A stretch of 64,000 nucleotides of DNA from Klebsiella aerogenes KCTC 2190 (GCF_000215745.1 NC_015663.1:3906001-3970000), one strand, 5' to 3'; shown: positions 35,502-45,077, numbered from the stretch's first letter. The notes: a model not told the origin generated them from the letters alone. Translations and numbers: made by a program.

Positions 35502-36334
35502 TATTTATCCTCCCGGGCAAAAAGCTGTTTAATCTGCGCGGTATCCGCCTGCTGGCGAGTATCGAACTGGCTCAAGCGACGCAGATAATCGTCATAGTTG
35601 TCGCTGCGGTGCTGTGCCGGTACGCCTTTGGCGATCGCCTCATTCATTGCGGTTTTAACGGCGTTAACGCCATCGTTAACCAGCGCGTCGACCAGCCCGC
35701 TGGCGGTGCGAATTTCGCCGCCGGTCATGCTCCAGATAAACGGACGGTTGCGGGAGTCGTACTCTTCAATGCCGGCTTCCTGCTCGATAACCTGCGGGCC
35801 GTTGAGGCCGAGACGGGCTTCACGGGTGACGATAAGGTAGCTGCACAGCGCCGCGGCGATGGACATACCGCCGAAGCAGCCGACGGTACCGGTAATAATG
35901 CCGACCACCGGGGTGTAGCGACGCAGGTCGACAATCGCGGCATGAATATCGGCGATGGCGGCCAGACCGAGGTTGGCCTCCTGCAGACGTACGCCGCCGG
36001 TTTCGAGGCACAGCACCGCCTGGGTCGGGATACCGTTGCGGTTATCTTCCGCCGCCAGCTCCAGCGCGGCGGCCATTTTGGCGCCGGAGACTTCGCCCAT
36101 ACTGCCGCCCTGGAAGGTGCCTTCGATGGCAATCACCACCGCAGGTTGGCCGTTGATCGTGCCTTTGGCGACCACCATACCGTCGTCGGACTGTGGGACG
36201 ATGCCCTGCGCGCCGAGCCACGGCGACATAATGCCTTCAAACGGATCCAGCAGTTCGCGGTAGCTGCCGTCGTCCAGCAGGGCGTGGGCGCGTTCGCGAG
36301 CGCGCAGTTCGATAAAGCTGCGATCGTTACGCAT
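35501..36334 (-). CDS. mdcD: Malonate decarboxylase beta subunit
   Basis: This 277-residue carboxyltransferase-family subunit is almost identical to K. pneumoniae MdcD. It decarboxylates the malonyl thioester bound to MdcC. Recognised stretches are FQGGSMGEVSGAKMAAALE, ETGGVRLQEANLGL and GTVGCFGGMSIAAALCS. The frame extends nine codons upstream, but ATG 36334 has GAGGAGGCC and overlaps the mdcC end by 8 bases. Confidence 0.95.
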   Translation of the reverse strand: MRNDRSFIELRARERAHALLDDGSYRELLDPFEGIMSPWLGAQGIVPQSDDGMVVAKGTINGQPAVVIAIEGTFQGGSMGEVSGAKMAAALELAAEDNRNGIPTQAVLCLETGGVRLQEANLGLAAIADIHAAIVDLRRYTPVVGIITGTVGCFGGMSIAAALCSYLIVTREARLGLNGPQVIEQEAGIEEYDSRNRPFIWSMTGGEIRTASGLVDALVNDGVNAVKTAMNEAIAKGVPAQHRSDNYDDYLRRLSQFDTRQQADTAQIKQLFAREDK

Positions 36335-36626
36335 GAGCGGCCTCCTCAAATACTTGTTCAATACGAATACGAGCGACGCCCGGCGTGGCGCCGAAGTCGT
36401 GGATAATCAACTGCCCGGCGGGCAGACCGTTGATCAGGTTCAGCCTGTCGAACAGCGCCTGCCAGCGCGCCTGGCTGTTATCCACTGAGGTGGTGATCTG
36501 TACGTTGAGCGTGGCGCCCTGTGCGGCGGTATAAAGCACTTCCATATCGCCTGAACCTACGACTCCTGCCAATGCTTTGCCGCTGAGGGCGCGGTTGGCA
36601 GGAAATGACAATGTAATCTGTTCCAT
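36327..36626 (-). CDS. mdcC: Malonate decarboxylase acyl carrier protein
   Basis: This 99-residue acyl carrier (delta) subunit carries its unusual prosthetic group on Ser25, in the motif VVGSGDMEV, and Ser25 is present here. Acetyl and malonyl groups cycle on this thiol during decarboxylation. It lies 17 bases after mdcB and overlaps mdcD by 8 bases. Confidence 0.95.
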   Translation of the reverse strand: MEQITLSFPANRALSGKALAGVVGSGDMEVLYTAAQGATLNVQITTSVDNSQARWQALFDRLNLINGLPAGQLIIHDFGATPGVARIRIEQVFEEAAHA

Positions 36627-36643
36627 AACATCCTCTGAATGCG

Positions 36644-37486
36644 TTAGCCGGAAACCCGGTCGAGAAACAGGGTGGCGGCAAGGAGATCGGCCGCGCCACC
36701 CGGCGAGGCGTTTTGCGCCAGCATCTGCGCATCAAGGCGCGCCAGCGCGGCGCGACCGGCGACGCTGGCGCAACCGCCCGCCGCCAGAACCTCGCGGGCG
36801 CCTTGCTGCATGGCATGCAGCCCGTTCATGCCGGCGCGCGACAGCACGCAGGTATCGCTCAGCGAGGTCATGATGGCCATCAGCGCATCAAGGCGCGCCT
36901 GCTGCTCGCTGGCGCCTCGCGCCCGGCTCTGTTGCAGTTGCGGCAGCGCCAGGGCGGTAACATGCGGAAATCCGCGCTGCGCTTCCTCGCGTGCCCCCGG
37001 CACCTGCCAACGGCGGCTGGCGCGCAGCCCCTTACTAAAGCTTTTCGGCGCGAAACCGTCAGGCAGGCGGGCAAGGGCGGCGGCGGTCCCGGCGATCGCC
37101 TGTGATTGACCCTCTCCACCCAACATCGCCACCGCGCTGACCAGCAGGCCCAGCGCCCAAATGGCGCCGCGGTGGGTGTTAACTCCACCTGTCGCCATCA
37201 TCATCTGCGCTTCACCTTCGCGACCGAGGCGGCCGACGGTTTCGCGCAGGGCGATATCAGCCGGACGCTGCCAGCTTTGCTGCGCCAGTGCGTGAAAGGT
37301 TGGCTGCAGGCTGCGGGCGGAGCGTTCCATCAGGTCCAGATTGAGATCCTGATGCGCGCCGTTGCCGCGACTATCGACCAGACCCGGTTTCGGACTCAGG
37401 CGGGCTTCGTCAATCAGACACGCGCTGGCGGTATGCGCCAGCCAGCTGACGCGGCTTTCTGCGTGTAGGGGGGAGAGATTTTTCAT
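36644..37486 (-). CDS. mdcB: Triphosphoribosyl-dephospho-CoA synthase
   Basis: This 280-residue CitG/MdcB-family enzyme makes 2'-(5''-triphosphoribosyl)-3'-dephospho-CoA from ATP and dephospho-CoA. It has the SPKPGLVDSRGNGAHQDLN motif and the later ATGGVNTHRGAIWALGLL. ATG 37486 overlaps the mdcA stop (TAATG). A 16-residue upstream extension lies inside mdcA and is not used. Confidence 0.94.
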   Translation of the reverse strand: MKNLSPLHAESRVSWLAHTASACLIDEARLSPKPGLVDSRGNGAHQDLNLDLMERSARSLQPTFHALAQQSWQRPADIALRETVGRLGREGEAQMMMATGGVNTHRGAIWALGLLVSAVAMLGGEGQSQAIAGTAAALARLPDGFAPKSFSKGLRASRRWQVPGAREEAQRGFPHVTALALPQLQQSRARGASEQQARLDALMAIMTSLSDTCVLSRAGMNGLHAMQQGAREVLAAGGCASVAGRAALARLDAQMLAQNASPGGAADLLAATLFLDRVSG

Positions 37487-39141
37487 TACCAGCTCCGGAA
37501 TTTTGCCGGTGGGTTGTACAGTCCGTCGGACCACTCCACCAGCTCGGCGACGCTGCCGGCGGCCAGTAGCGAGCGGGTGGCATCACTACGGCGAATGCCG
37601 ATATCTTCCGGGTACACCACTTTGCCGCTCTGGCGCAGCGCGGCGACGCGTTTGGCGTCCACCCCGAGGCCAATATCGGTGATCCCGGCCACCGCGGCGA
37701 CCATCGCCCGGCGCTCTTCAAGGCTCTCCGCGCGGTACAGGTAGGCGATACCCTCTTCGGTCAGCACGTGGGTCACGTCATCGCCATAAATCATCACCGG
37801 CGCCAGCGGCATGCCGGAGGTTTTGGCGACGTCGACCGCATCGAGCGTTTCAACGAAGGTCGGTTTTACGCCGGCCTGGAAGGTTTCGACCATCTGCACC
37901 ACCAGTTTTTTACCGCGCTGCATCGGGTCTGGTTCGGTGATCATATTGAGCCAGGCCGGGGTGGCGTGGCGGCGACCGTGCGGGTCATGGCCCATGTTCG
38001 GCGCGCCGCCGAAACCGGAAAGACGACCGCGGGTGACGGTTGAGGAGTTAGCCAGACCATCAACCTGCAGGGTCGAGCCGATAAACATATCTACCGCGTA
38101 CTGACCTGCCAGCTGACAGAAGGCACGGTTGGAACGCATTGAGCCATCCGGGCCGGTAAAGAAGATATCCGGGCGGGCGCGGATATACTCTTCCATGCCC
38201 AGTTCGCCGCCGAAGCAGTGCACGCTCTCCACCCAGCCGCTTTCGATGGCCGGGATTAAGGTCGGATGCGGGTTCAGCGTCCAGTGTTTACAGATTTTGC
38301 CTTTCAGTCCGAGCTGTTCGCCGTAGGTGGGCAGCAACAGCTCGATGGCGGCGGTATTAAAGCCGATGCCGTGGTTAAGCGACTGCACCTGATGTTCCGC
38401 GTAGATGCCTTTGATCGCCATCATCGCCATCAGAATGTGTTCTTGCTTAATCAGACGAGGGTCGCGGGTGAAGAGCGGTTCAATGAAGAACGGTTTGTCG
38501 GCGACCACCACGTAATCAATCCACGAGCCGGGAATATCGACGCGCGGCAGGTCGCATTCGTCGTCCACCAGTTCGTTGACCTGGGCTATCACAATGCCGT
38601 CGTGGAAGGCGGCGGCTTCCACCAGCGCTGGCGTATCTTCAGTACTCGGTCCGGTATACAGGTTGCCTTTACGGTCCGCTTTATAGCCGGCGATCAGCGC
38701 GACGTTTGGCGACAGATCGACGTACAGGCGGGAGTAGAGTTCAATATAGGTATGGATGGCGCCGATTTCGAGCAGGCCATCTTCCAGCAGCTGCGAGATG
38801 CGCAGGCTTTGCGTGCCGGAGAAAGAGAAATCCAGTTTACGGGCAATGCCTTTTTCAAACAGGTCCAGATGCTCACTGCGCCCGACGCTTGGCATAATCA
38901 TATGCAGGTCGTGGATTTTCTGCGGATTAACCTCGGCGAGCATGCGGGAGAGGAAATCAGCCTGCTTCTGGTTGTTACCTTCCAGTACTACCCGGTCGCC
39001 AGGGGCGAGCAGATTTTCCAGTACGCTGACCAGTTGGTCAGTGGGGATGACTTTGCCGGCAATCTTCGTTTCGGCCAGCCGCCGCTGTTTTTCCGTCCGG
39101 CGACGGTTCCAGACCCGTCCCGTCGTTTGTTCAGCATTCAT
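37486..39141 (-). CDS. mdcA: Malonate decarboxylase alpha subunit (acetyl-S-ACP:malonate ACP transferase)
   Basis: This 551-residue CoA-transferase-fold subunit has exactly the length of K. pneumoniae MdcA. It exchanges the acetyl group on the carrier for malonate. The first gene of mdcABCDEFGH starts at ATG 39141, which has AGGAGGTTAAC upstream; an ATG 26 codons earlier has no ribosome site. Recognised segments include LEGNNQKQADFLSRML, SLNHGIGFNTAAIELLLP and CFGGELGMEEYIRARPDI. Confidence 0.95.
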   Translation of the reverse strand: MNAEQTTGRVWNRRRTEKQRRLAETKIAGKVIPTDQLVSVLENLLAPGDRVVLEGNNQKQADFLSRMLAEVNPQKIHDLHMIMPSVGRSEHLDLFEKGIARKLDFSFSGTQSLRISQLLEDGLLEIGAIHTYIELYSRLYVDLSPNVALIAGYKADRKGNLYTGPSTEDTPALVEAAAFHDGIVIAQVNELVDDECDLPRVDIPGSWIDYVVVADKPFFIEPLFTRDPRLIKQEHILMAMMAIKGIYAEHQVQSLNHGIGFNTAAIELLLPTYGEQLGLKGKICKHWTLNPHPTLIPAIESGWVESVHCFGGELGMEEYIRARPDIFFTGPDGSMRSNRAFCQLAGQYAVDMFIGSTLQVDGLANSSTVTRGRLSGFGGAPNMGHDPHGRRHATPAWLNMITEPDPMQRGKKLVVQMVETFQAGVKPTFVETLDAVDVAKTSGMPLAPVMIYGDDVTHVLTEEGIAYLYRAESLEERRAMVAAVAGITDIGLGVDAKRVAALRQSGKVVYPEDIGIRRSDATRSLLAAGSVAELVEWSDGLYNPPAKFRSW

Positions 39142-39231
39142 TGTTAACCTCCTGATTCGACAAATCGTTTCGTTTGTCCTGGTGGAAGTTAGTGTGCGAT
39201 GCGCGGCGCTGTGCATCAATTAAGCACGCCG

Positions 39232-39244
39232 GCTAATCGTTAGC
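39232..39244. promoter_or_regulatory. Short palindrome upstream of mdcA, possible MdcR site
   Basis: GCTAATCGTTAGC is a 13-base palindrome (GCTAA and TTAGC around TCG) 90 bases upstream of the mdcA start. Its location fits an activator site for the LysR-type MdcR, but no second copy was found. Confidence 0.35.
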
Positions 39245-39335
39245 TTTAGAGTAATGATTGGATGTGCCCATTTGTGATGGGGATCAATAATAAAAAAGGA
39301 GTAACGGTCTAAGCGGAAAAGATGAAAGGAGGGAA

Positions 39336-39355
39336 GGCTGGCGGATAGGCCAGCC
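39336..39355 (-). terminator. Hairpin after tqsA
   Basis: GGCTGGC and GCCAGCC arms with a 6-base loop lie 10 bases after the tqsA stop on the minus strand. A pyrimidine-rich tail follows rather than a clean T run. Confidence 0.5.
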
Positions 39356-39365
39356 AGATTGCCGA

Positions 39366-40400
39366 TTATTCTTTACTTAAGTCACTGAGTAAGAAGGCAA
39401 TACTCTGCCCGCCGTTGGTTTGCTCAAGGGCGATTTTCACAATGATGGTCAACGGCACCGACAGCAGCATGCCGACCGGGCCCAGCAGCCAGCCCCAGAA
39501 TATTAACGACAGGAACACCACCAGCGTGGAGAGCCCCAGCCCACGGCCCATGATACGTGGCTCGAGAATATTGCCGAACACCAGGTTGATAATCAGGTAA
39601 CCGGCAGTGACGATCAGCGCCTCATACAGGCCGCCAAATACCATCACCTGCAGAATCGGCGGGATGGCCGCCAGTACCGAACCGATATTGGGAATATAGT
39701 TCAGCGCAAAGGCCAGTAGCCCCCACATAAAGGCGAAGCGGACGTCCAGCAGCGCCAGCATACCCCAGACCACCAGCCCGGTGACCAGGCTAATCGCGGT
39801 TTTCAGTACCAGGTAATGTGAGACGCTATCTATCGCCCGCTGAATGGCGCCCATTCCCTCAACCGGCCGCGACATTAGCTGCTGAAGCTTGGCGGGCAGC
39901 TGCGGCACTTCCAACAGCATAAATACTACGGTGAGAAGCAACAGAAAAATGGACGACATCGCATTCGACAACTGGGTCAACAAGCTGGTAACCAGGGTCA
40001 TCACCGCGTTGGGATCGATATACTTATTCAGCTCAATGGCGGAGACGGTAAAACCAAAGCGCTGTAGCCATGGGGTGACCGTCTTTAGCGGTTCGGCCAG
40101 CGACGTGCGGTATTGCGGCAGGGTGCGCGCCAGTTCGTTAAGCGAGGTGCCAAGCGACGCCAGCAGTACCACCGCCAGTAGCACGATAGCGCCCACCAGT
40201 AGCGAAATCGCCAGCACTCGCGGCACCCGACAGCGTACCATCAACTGGACCAGCGGATTGATCACCACCGCAAGGAATAGCGCTAAGATAAAGGGGACGA
40301 TAATGTCGGCGGCAAAACGGATGCCGGTAAGGATGATAACCAACATGCCCAGCATGATGACGATCTTGAGTCCATTTAGGGTGATGATGGGTTTGGCCAT
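39366..40400 (-). CDS. tqsA: AI-2E family transporter TqsA
   Basis: This 344-residue inner-membrane protein matches E. coli TqsA (YdgG) closely, implicated in export of the signal AI-2 and in biofilm behaviour. It has about eight hydrophobic segments and the conserved [20 protein letters not shown] and [20 protein letters not shown] stretches. ATG 40400 aligns with the E. coli [10 protein letters not shown] start; an upstream extension of 19 codons is not used. In E. coli it neighbours pntB, which is not the case here. Confidence 0.95.
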   Translation of the reverse strand: MAKPIITLNGLKIVIMLGMLVIILTGIRFAADIIVPFILALFLAVVINPLVQLMVRCRVPRVLAISLLVGAIVLLAVVLLASLGTSLNELARTLPQYRTSLAEPLKTVTPWLQRFGFTVSAIELNKYIDPNAVMTLVTSLLTQLSNAMSSIFLLLLTVVFMLLEVPQLPAKLQQLMSRPVEGMGAIQRAIDSVSHYLVLKTAISLVTGLVVWGMLALLDVRFAFMWGLLAFALNYIPNIGSVLAAIPPILQVMVFGGLYEALIVTAGYLIINLVFGNILEPRIMGRGLGLSTLVVFLSLIFWGWLLGPVGMLLSVPLTIIVKIALEQTNGGQSIAFLLSDLSKE

Positions 40401-40848
40401 TGGGTTCCTTACGGTGAAGATGAAAACGTCCTTGATCATAGCGACTTTGCTATACACGTTTATGATGGAGATCAGTTTGAGAAAATACTAATTGAAATCG
40501 CTCGTTAGACGTAAAGAATTGCAAATTCTTTGAGTTAATATTAACACTATGGTAAAAATTTACTTGTGTTTAACTACCGAGGACAATTTTTTTCCGCAAT
40601 GACGAGAAGCAACACCGCGGATAATTGTAATTTTATGAACAATCAGTTCAGCCTTTATTTTTCTACTCATCACGCATTACCTTTCATCCTTTCCCGATTT
40701 GCTGGCGAACAGCACTGGCGCTCCGCGCTATAGTCCCATTCTCTCTGCCTGAGCTGGCGCACCGCGCACGGCTAAAACTACGTCAGAATTTTTTCGGTTT
40801 ACTCTCGTAAGCCGTCATGGATTGTATTCTCAAGCAGGAGAAGGGATT
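40401..40848. promoter_or_regulatory. tqsA-mdtJ intergenic region
   Basis: This 448-base divergent gap holds an AT-rich stretch with a 19-base perfect palindrome at 40513-40531 (arms AAAGAATT and AATTCTTT) and, closer to mdtJ, a short ORF reminiscent of the E. coli mdtU leader peptide. A conserved ribosome site (AGGAGAAGGG) precedes mdtJ. Confidence 0.5.
40599..40733 (+). CDS. Candidate upstream leader ORF (mdtU-like) of mdtJI
   Basis: ATG 40599 opens a 44-codon frame ending with TAG at 40731-40733; an internal ATG 40635 gives 32 residues. The peptide is aromatic- and histidine-containing (FSLYFSTHHALPFIL) and ends GEQHWRSAL. It stops 115 bases before mdtJ. E. coli has a uORF, mdtU, in the mdtJI leader, whose translation links mdtJI expression to spermidine. 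I infer a counterpart from position and size only. Neither ATG has a good ribosome site. Confidence 0.4.
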   Translation: MTRSNTADNCNFMNNQFSLYFSTHHALPFILSRFAGEQHWRSAL

Positions 40849-41211
40849 ATGTTTTATTGGATTTTATTAGCCTTAGCTATCGTCGCTGAAATAACCGGCA
40901 CGTTGTCTATGAAATGGGCAAGCGTCAGCGGCGGTCATACAGGTTATATTTTAATGCTGGCAATGATTGCGCTTTCCTATATTTTCCTGGCCTTCGCCGT
41001 TAAAAAAATTGCTCTCGGTGTGGCGTATGCGCTATGGGAAGGTATCGGTATTTTATTGATTACCGTATTCAGCGTGCTGCTGTTCGATGAAAGCCTGTCA
41101 GTGATTAAACTCGCCGGACTAGCAACGCTGGTCGCCGGGATCATACTGATTAAGTCCGGCACAAAAAAGGCGGTGAAACAGCGTGAGGAGACAGCTCATG
41201 CAACAGTTTGA
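40849..41211 (+). CDS. mdtJ: Spermidine export SMR protein MdtJ
   Basis: This 120-residue small multidrug resistance protein with four transmembrane helices works with MdtI to export spermidine. It matches E. coli MdtJ ([46 protein letters not shown]). ATG 40849 follows AGGAGAAGGG; the nine-codon upstream extension is not used. Its end overlaps mdtI by 14 bases. Confidence 0.95.
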   Translation: MFYWILLALAIVAEITGTLSMKWASVSGGHTGYILMLAMIALSYIFLAFAVKKIALGVAYALWEGIGILLITVFSVLLFDESLSVIKLAGLATLVAGIILIKSGTKKAVKQREETAHATV

Positions 41212-41527
41212 GTGGATTCACGGCGCCTGGCTGGCGCTGGCTATCGTACTGGAAATAACCGCGAACGTATTGCTGAAATTTTCCGACGGCTTCCGTCGTA
41301 AGATCTACGGTATTCTGTCGCTGGCGGCGGTGTTAGGGGCCTTTAGCGCCCTGTCGCAGGCGGTAAAAGGTATCGACCTGTCCGTCGCTTATGCGCTGTG
41401 GGGCGGATTCGGGATTGCGGCCACCATTGCCGCTGGCTGGATCCTCTTTGGTCAGCGTCTGAACCATAAAGGTTGGGTTGGCGTCGTGCTGCTGGTGGCC
41501 GGTATGGTATTGATAAAACTGGCCTGA
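41198..41527 (+). CDS. mdtI: Spermidine export SMR protein MdtI
   Basis: This 109-residue SMR protein has the E. coli MdtI length and is the partner of MdtJ. Conserved stretches are [20 protein letters not shown] and [25 protein letters not shown] upstream of ATG 41198 lies within the mdtJ 3' end, so the two are coupled. A strong hairpin follows the stop. Confidence 0.95.
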   Translation: MQQFEWIHGAWLALAIVLEITANVLLKFSDGFRRKIYGILSLAAVLGAFSALSQAVKGIDLSVAYALWGGFGIAATIAAGWILFGQRLNHKGWVGVVLLVAGMVLIKLA

Positions 41528-41532
41528 TATGA

Positions 41533-41556
41533 TGCCGCCTGCGTTCGCAGGCGGCA
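41533..41556 (+). terminator. Hairpin after mdtI
   Basis: A perfect 10-bp stem (TGCCGCCTGC/GCAGGCGGCA) with a GTTC loop begins 5 bases after the mdtI stop codon. The tail is only moderately T-rich. Confidence 0.7.
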
Positions 41557-41628
41557 AATTCTGTTCTCTGTATTACGCTTAAAAAAGCAGATTCGGCATC
41601 TTTCTGTACGCCGCTATGAGGACAGCAC

Positions 41629-43785
41629 ATGATTCCTTTGCCTGGCTGGCGGAATATTCCCTCTGCCAAAATCCTTTCCATTCTGGTATTTCTTGCCGGC
41701 CTGGGCCTGGTCGTCTCTGTGATTTCTCTTTTCTATTTGTCGCAACATCTGGTCAGTATTAAAACTAATGAAATAGATAAACACCGTTCGATGCTTTCGG
41801 TAGAAGGCGCCGTGCAGACATCGGTGAACCGGGTGCTGTCATTGGTACTGGATAATTCGATTTGGGATGATGCGGTTAAACAAACCTATACGCCCCATCT
41901 TGATGCACACTGGCTGTATGATTCGTGGGGATCGGGTTTTAAGATTAATAATCTCTACGACGGCACTTTTATCCTGGATGAAAACTATCGCATCTTGTGG
42001 GGGGCTTTTCGCAGCGAGCCATTTACCGAATCCGATATTGGTTTTTTCGGCAGCGGGTTACAAACCCTTATCGAGCTGCACGCGGATGTGCTGAGACGCG
42101 GTAAAAATGCCTTTGCCGGAATCACCCGTACCCGCGCGGGCATTGCGTTTGTCGGTATCGGCTTGATTCGCCCGACAATCGGCCGCTTACCGATTTATGA
42201 TAAAACCCGTCGCTATCTGGTGATTACCCGCCACATTAATCCAACCATGCTGGAAACCCTGGGGAACACTTTCCAGATTAATCGTCTGCATACGACGCAG
42301 TTTGCCGGCGAATACAGCGTACCATTACGCACAGAGGGCGGGGAGACGCTGGCCTATCTGAGCTGGCAACCGCGCCTTCCCGGTGCGGAAGCGGCGCGCG
42401 CCGCGTCAAACAGCATCAGGCTCATTGCCATTCTGGCGGCAAGTTTAATTTTGCTGTTTATCATGCTGAGTAGCCTGGGGCTTTACAAGCTGGCGCGCGG
42501 CGAACAGCAGGCGCGAAAAAATGCGCTGATCGATTGGCTGAGCCTTTTGCCGAACCGTCGGGCATTGATTGAACGTTTAAATGCGATGGGCGAATGCGGT
42601 AAGAATGAAATGCAGAGCGTGGTATTTATCGATCTCGATGGTTTTAAAGACGTCAACGATAACTACGGCCATGATACTGGCGACGCGCTGATTGCCCATA
42701 TCGCCCGCGAATTACGCGATCGGGTTCCGGCGGGGGCGATGCTGGCGCGGATGGGCGGGGATGAATTCGCCATGACCATGAGCGGCGAACATGCGGTTAA
42801 TCAGGCCTCAGCATTCGCCCTGGCGGTGCTCGAATTATTAAAAACTCCCGTTGCGCTCAGCGCCCGGAAAATATATATCAGCGCCAGTATTGGTATTGCC
42901 AGCGGGGTGCCGACGCAGTGTTCCAGTACTGAGTTGTTTCGCCGTGCGGATATGGCCATGTACCACGCGAAGAAAAGCGGTAAGGGAAGAGCGGCCTGGT
43001 ATGATGACACCCTTAACGAAACGCGTCAGCACCAGCTGCACATTGAAAATGGTATCCGCGAAGGTCTCGAAAAAGGCGAATTTGATGTCTGGTATCAGCC
43101 GATCGTCAATGCCGAAACGCTGGTGATGGAAGGCGTAGAGGCCTTGCTGCGCTGGCCGCGACGTCCTGAAGGCCCGCTGGCGCCGGATGCTTTCATCCCC
43201 ATTGCCGAAAGCAGCGGATTGATTTATGCCTTGGGCCAGTTTGCGCTGTCGCAAGCCTGTTACGATCTCGAGACGATGGGGGATTTACTCCTTTCCGTCA
43301 ATATATCCCCGGCGCAGTTCCGCGACCCGGAATTCGAAACTCGGGTGATCCAAACCCTGGGACGCTGTCAGTTTCCTGCCCGCCGCCTGCAGCTTGAGGT
43401 AACCGAAAGCTACGTACTGGAAAACCCGGAGCGCGCTCGCGTGGCTATCGAGAACCTGAAATCGTTAGGTATCGCCGTCGCGCTGGATGATTTTGGCATT
43501 GGCTATTCCAGTATTGGTTATCTACGCAGCTGTCGTTTTGATAGCCTCAAGATTGATAAGTCGTTAGCCGGGGTGGTGGATGTCGACCCGCAGGCGGCAG
43601 AACTGGTGCGCGGCACGGTACGTATCGCTAATGCGCTGGGGATCACCGTGGTTGCTGAAGGGGTAGAAACTCAGCAGCAGCTGGCGCTGCTGCTGCGGGC
43701 GGGATGCGATCGACTTCAGGGATATTATTTCAGCCAACCGATGCCGATCGATTCATTGCTTCAACTGCGCCAGCAGCAGGGATAA
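41629..43785 (+). CDS. Membrane GGDEF-EAL protein with CHASE4-like sensor domain
   Basis: This 718-residue cyclic-di-GMP protein has TM1 at about residues 15-37, a periplasmic domain of the CHASE4 type (NRVLSLVLDNSIWDDAVK) to about 260, and TM2 near 265-287. The GGDEF domain (residues about 305-460) has the intact RMGGDEF site. The EAL domain (about 470-715) has the intact VEALLRW, NISPAQF, TESYVLE, DDFGIGYSS and VAEGVET motifs. Both activities could be functional. In E. coli the mdtI-ydgD interval has no such gene. Its stop directly abuts the stop of convergent ydgD. Confidence 0.93.
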   Translation: MIPLPGWRNIPSAKILSILVFLAGLGLVVSVISLFYLSQHLVSIKTNEIDKHRSMLSVEGAVQTSVNRVLSLVLDNSIWDDAVKQTYTPHLDAHWLYDSWGSGFKINNLYDGTFILDENYRILWGAFRSEPFTESDIGFFGSGLQTLIELHADVLRRGKNAFAGITRTRAGIAFVGIGLIRPTIGRLPIYDKTRRYLVITRHINPTMLETLGNTFQINRLHTTQFAGEYSVPLRTEGGETLAYLSWQPRLPGAEAARAASNSIRLIAILAASLILLFIMLSSLGLYKLARGEQQARKNALIDWLSLLPNRRALIERLNAMGECGKNEMQSVVFIDLDGFKDVNDNYGHDTGDALIAHIARELRDRVPAGAMLARMGGDEFAMTMSGEHAVNQASAFALAVLELLKTPVALSARKIYISASIGIASGVPTQCSSTELFRRADMAMYHAKKSGKGRAAWYDDTLNETRQHQLHIENGIREGLEKGEFDVWYQPIVNAETLVMEGVEALLRWPRRPEGPLAPDAFIPIAESSGLIYALGQFALSQACYDLETMGDLLLSVNISPAQFRDPEFETRVIQTLGRCQFPARRLQLEVTESYVLENPERARVAIENLKSLGIAVALDDFGIGYSSIGYLRSCRFDSLKIDKSLAGVVDVDPQAAELVRGTVRIANALGITVVAEGVETQQQLALLLRAGCDRLQGYYFSQPMPIDSLLQLRQQQG

Positions 43786-44598
43786 TCACTCGTTAGCCAG
43801 CGCTTCCAGCTTGTCGAGAAAACCGGTCACGGCAATAGCCCGGTTATCGGCGCGATAGCGATCTTTCGGTCCCGGCGCCGAGCTTTGCACTGCAATGACC
43901 TGCCAGCCGTTGTCCGTTTTTAACAGCAGCGGAGAACCGCTGTCGCCCGGTAGCGTATCGCATTGATGTGATAGAACTGAGGCTTGCGCCCATCCCGTCA
44001 CCAGACAATCCTGGTGGCTATAGAGGCTATCCAGATGATCTTCCGGGTAGCCGGATTGCGTCACTTTGCGGTCCGTTGCTTTCAGCGCCGCGGTCAGCGC
44101 TTCTTTATCACCGCGAAACACAGGAACAGGCGTAATGCCGCCGGGCGCGTAGCGCAGGACGATCAGGCCAAAGTCCCAGGGGGCTGCGGAAGAGGGGACA
44201 ATCCAGCCATCGCCGTCCGCTTTAAGCCGTTTGCCTAGCGATGGGTCGGTACGGCCGTCAATCCCGTGAATTTCATAGACCCAACTGCCCTTACGCGAGA
44301 TAAAACGCAACGCAACGGCCTTGTCCGGCTTTCCTTTCGGCGGCTGCAGCAAACAGTGACCGGCGGTGAGGGCCAGATGCGGTGAAATCAGCGTTGCGGT
44401 ACACAGATTACCACTGGCGGTTTCTAACTGGCCGATGGCATCCCAGGGGGAACTGGCCGGATCGCTGACCGCTTTACGATCGTCATGGCCGAAAAAAAGC
44501 GTTTTGATATCTTTCGCGCTCATGCCGTCATCATCGGCGTGAGCAAACAGGGGAAATACACAAAACGAACACAGTAATAACAGTACGTCTCTACGCAT
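43786..44598 (-). CDS. ydgD: Secreted trypsin-like serine peptidase YdgD
   Basis: This 270-residue protein with an N-terminal signal peptide ([17 protein letters not shown]) is of the chymotrypsin/V8-like family. The catalytic triad is recognisable: His in LTAGHCLL, Asp in [10 protein letters not shown] and Ser in [10 protein letters not shown]. It should be periplasmic. E. coli YdgD has the same context (next to mdtI and asr); its substrate is unknown. Its stop directly abuts the stop of the GGDEF-EAL gene. Confidence 0.9.
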   Translation of the reverse strand: MRRDVLLLLCSFCVFPLFAHADDDGMSAKDIKTLFFGHDDRKAVSDPASSPWDAIGQLETASGNLCTATLISPHLALTAGHCLLQPPKGKPDKAVALRFISRKGSWVYEIHGIDGRTDPSLGKRLKADGDGWIVPSSAAPWDFGLIVLRYAPGGITPVPVFRGDKEALTAALKATDRKVTQSGYPEDHLDSLYSHQDCLVTGWAQASVLSHQCDTLPGDSGSPLLLKTDNGWQVIAVQSSAPGPKDRYRADNRAIAVTGFLDKLEALANE

Positions 44599-45077
44599 AT
44601 CACTCTCTGGGGAGATAATTATGTCTATTGAAAGTAGCAGGAGATTTAAGTTTATGAAAGTTAAGAATAATTTTTATTAAGCCAAACGGCAGTTAAAATG
44701 ACTCCTGAAGACATTTCATCTATGCAAGAACCATGTTAATTCAGATGGTTAACGCATTATCTCTGCTGTTGTCATTTCCGCAGAAAGCGGCGTGCAACGC
44801 AACATAATTCGTGTATCGGAACGTACGTAAAACGACGGCAAAATAATCACTTTGCCTTACAGGACATTCGCAAAGCGCAATTTTTCGAGGGTGTTTTAGT
44901 CGCCTTAAGATCGCAAAAGTTCATGGTCATTGGCGTTTTTTTACCATCTTCTCAATTATTTTCACTACGAAACATTTTCTCACTGTAAACATTGTCATTG
45001 GCGATTCCCGTTGAGTGAAATGTGAGGTTGACCCGGCCATCATAAGCGCAATGTCATTTCCCGTAGTGGGAGGGTGT
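44599..45077. other. Intergenic region with no recognised element
   Basis: This 479-base AT-rich gap is upstream of both ydgD (minus) and a 34-codon ORF (plus). I find no hairpin with a T run, no convincing operator and no longer ORF, apart from ordinary promoter-like AT stretches. Confidence 0.5.
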
